A stretch of DNA of 6,773 nt from the NCBI GenBank assembly GCA_027001895.1, contig JALTLP010000087.1:1-6773 (forward strand), written 5' to 3'. Source of the DNA: Chromatiales bacterium (GTDB lineage Bacteria; Pseudomonadota; Gammaproteobacteria; UBA6429; Thiohalophilaceae). A program made the translations under genes and the position numbers. The notes under the pieces were generated by a model. That model was given only the letters and a program-made list of their open reading frames with translations. It did not search any database and had not been told where the DNA came from. This document shows, piece after piece, positions 5,757-6,773 of this stretch; the stretch's first letter is position 1, and each line of letters begins with the position of its first letter.

Positions 5757-5880
5757 ACCTGCAACTCCAGAAATTAATGGGCATTAATCGAATGCCATAG
5801 CTGTATAAGTTATCGGCTAAAAAATGCTTAAGTTTAGAATTTTTTGATATTTATTAGGGTGTTATTCGATATTTCTGAAT
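5757..5880 (-). promoter_or_regulatory. Intergenic region, expected promoter and 5' UTR of the structural pilin operon
   Basis: The only sizeable gap in the window, AT-rich, between the mshF-position gene and the pilin gene. In Vibrio cholerae the MSHA locus is split into a secretory and a structural operon, with the second promoter just ahead of the pilin genes, so a promoter is expected here. A weak sigma-70-like candidate on the minus strand is TAAGCA (5825-5830), 17 nt, TATACA (5802-5807); the -35 matches poorly. No clear intrinsic terminator for the upstream operon is visible. Confidence 0.45.
5780..5796. promoter_or_regulatory. Inverted repeat in the pilin 5' leader
   Basis: GGCATT and AATGCC form a perfect 6-bp inverted repeat with a 5-nt loop, ending 24 nt before the pilin start codon. 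It lies downstream of the candidate -10, so it could be an operator or a hairpin in the untranslated leader of the pilin mRNA. Short enough to occur by chance. Confidence 0.3.
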
Positions 5881-6438
5881 TTATTCTTTTTCAATATCGA
5901 GCCATTCAAAGGAGTCCAGGGGCAATAAATCCAGTCCGGCAATGCTGTCGATGCCGGTATCGTAACGGCCATTTCGGTTTTTATCGGAATATATTAATTT
6001 TACTGCATAACGAATTCTTGGCAGACCTTTTAAACTTGTTTTAAAACCTTCCGTGTAGCGTATTGTATATATCAGAGCCTTTTGCAGTGGATTAAAATAC
6101 CAGATACCCGGCTTTTTAGTTTTATCATTGCTATCTCGATAAACGCCAATGTAATCCGCAGGCGGTTGTGCTAATAACACCACTGGATTACTGCCAGATA
6201 ATGAAGGAAGCTTATGCAGTTTATCATGCAAAGCCAGGTTGGCCGTTTCCAGACCCAGTGCACTGCGAATATTACCAACCACACTTTTAACCATCGTTCG
6301 CTCAGCCTGTAGCCGCCATGCCCACATACGGTTTAAAGCAATCACGCCAAGGATAGAAATTAAAACAATCACCACCACAAGTTCAAGCTGGGTAAATCCC
6401 CTGTTTGGATTATATTTTTTAAAACACCTTGCCATCAT
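5881..6438 (-). CDS. mshF: Pilin-like protein in the mshF position of the MSHA locus
   Basis: A 185-residue protein with a class III (type IV pilin-like) N-terminus. The leader MMARCFKKYNPNRG ends in the Gly of the prepilin-peptidase site. The mature protein starts FTQLE, keeping the conserved Glu at +5, followed by a hydrophobic helix of about 20 residues. The globular part contains SGSNPVVLLAQPPADYIG and GIWYFNP, and near the C-terminus a loop DKNRNGRYD (about residues 152-160) that resembles Asp/Asn-rich calcium-binding loops. The ATG at 6438 is preferred because it follows the mshG stop by 2 nt and has an AAAGG about 11 nt upstream; an in-frame ATG at 6474 would lie inside mshG. Position between mshG and the pilin gene corresponds to mshF. 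I recognise the pilin-like fold and location, but the specific MshF identity is inferred. It probably acts as a minor pilin or assembly factor at the inner membrane. Confidence 0.75.
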   Translation of the reverse strand: MMARCFKKYNPNRGFTQLELVVVIVLISILGVIALNRMWAWRLQAERTMVKSVVGNIRSALGLETANLALHDKLHKLPSLSGSNPVVLLAQPPADYIGVYRDSNDKTKKPGIWYFNPLQKALIYTIRYTEGFKTSLKGLPRIRYAVKLIYSDKNRNGRYDTGIDSIAGLDLLPLDSFEWLDIEKE

Positions 6439-6440
6439 GG

Positions 6441-6773
6441 CTAGTGGCCTTTGGCAGCCCCGATTAAATCCCACATCGGCAGGAAAACCCCCAATGCCAA
6501 TACCAGAACCATTGCACCTATCGCAATAATTAATATCGGCTCGATGGCACTGGTCAGGTTTTTTAAGTCGTAATCCACTTCACGGTCATAAAAGTCTGCC
6601 ACCTGTTCAAGCATTTCATCAACTGCACCGGTTTCTTCACCCACGGCTAACATCTGAATGACCAGCGGTGTAAACATAGTTGTGCTCTGAGCGGTACGGG
6701 TTAGCGTGTCACCACGTTCAATACCGTTACGCATACCTTTAATATGATGCTCGACATAATGATTATCCACTGC
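6441..6773 (-). CDS. mshG: MSHA pilus platform protein MshG (GspF/PilC family), C-terminal end only
   Basis: Partial gene: the reading frame is open to the window edge, so its start lies outside; 110 residues and the TAG stop are present. MshG is the polytopic inner-membrane protein of the MSHA pilus machine, of the GspF/PilC family, which couples the assembly ATPase to pilin extrusion. Visible hallmarks are the second-GspF-domain segment with the GEETG motif, followed by an acidic amphipathic stretch ending in FYDREVDYDL. A long C-terminal membrane segment (EPILIIAIGAMVLVLALGVF) follows, then a short tail PMWDLIGAAKGH. The Val codon GTG at 6770 is internal and is not the gene start. Only 2 nt separate the stop from the next ATG, so the genes are co-transcribed. 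Family assignment is very secure; MshG rather than PilC/GspF rests on the MSHA gene order. Confidence 0.93.
   Translation of the reverse strand, partial: AVDNHYVEHHIKGMRNGIERGDTLTRTAQSTTMFTPLVIQMLAVGEETGAVDEMLEQVADFYDREVDYDLKNLTSAIEPILIIAIGAMVLVLALGVFLPMWDLIGAAKGH

Noticed and set aside
5778..5798. Sigma-54 promoter (TGGCA...TGC) upstream of the pilin gene
   Set aside because: The GG to GC spacing is 12 nt instead of the required 10, and the similarity is explained by the GGCATT/AATGCC inverted repeat.

Overview
This window is most likely from a gammaproteobacterium of moderate to low GC. It covers the downstream half of an MSHA-type (mannose-sensitive haemagglutinin) type IV pilus locus. 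All genes lie on the minus strand, so transcription runs from high to low coordinates. The order is mshG (3' end only), a pilin-like gene in the mshF slot, one major pilin gene (mshA/mshB-like), mshC, mshD, mshO, mshP and mshQ (cut by the window start). This matches the classical MSHA order, which is the main basis for the names, together with recognisable prepilin signatures and a DUF6701-type segment in mshQ. Species cannot be assigned from the sequence.

Layout. Positions 6773-6441 encode the last 110 residues of the inner-membrane platform protein MshG. Positions 6438-5881 encode a pilin-like protein. A 124-bp non-coding gap (5880-5757) follows, the only substantial gap in the window and the expected place for the promoter of the structural-pilin operon. 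From 5756 to 1 the genes are packed: pilin, mshC, mshD, mshO, mshP and mshQ are separated by at most 17 nt or overlap by up to 14 nt, so they look co-transcribed and translationally coupled. No stretch over 300 bases lacks a gene. Biologically, MshG anchors assembly, the major pilin forms the fibre, MshC/D/O/P are minor pilins that probably form an initiation/tip complex, and MshQ is a large secreted protein probably carried by the pilus.

Three things stand out. (1) MshQ has, between its signal peptide and the DUF6701 region, 14 propeller-blade repeats that resolve into two copies of a 7-blade unit, matched blade for blade. The copies are joined by a Gly-rich linker, and each is bracketed by a Cys at its first and last strand. 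This looks like a duplicated, disulfide-latched double beta-propeller head. (2) The prepilin leaders of both MshO and MshP are about 85 residues long instead of the usual 6-20. Each carries an in-frame 79-bp palindromic element starting exactly 29 nt after the start codon, then a shared short motif at identical distance, then a second REP-like palindrome, all upstream of the predicted prepilin-peptidase site. (3) The two palindromes differ at three positions per arm, and every difference is compensated in the opposite arm.
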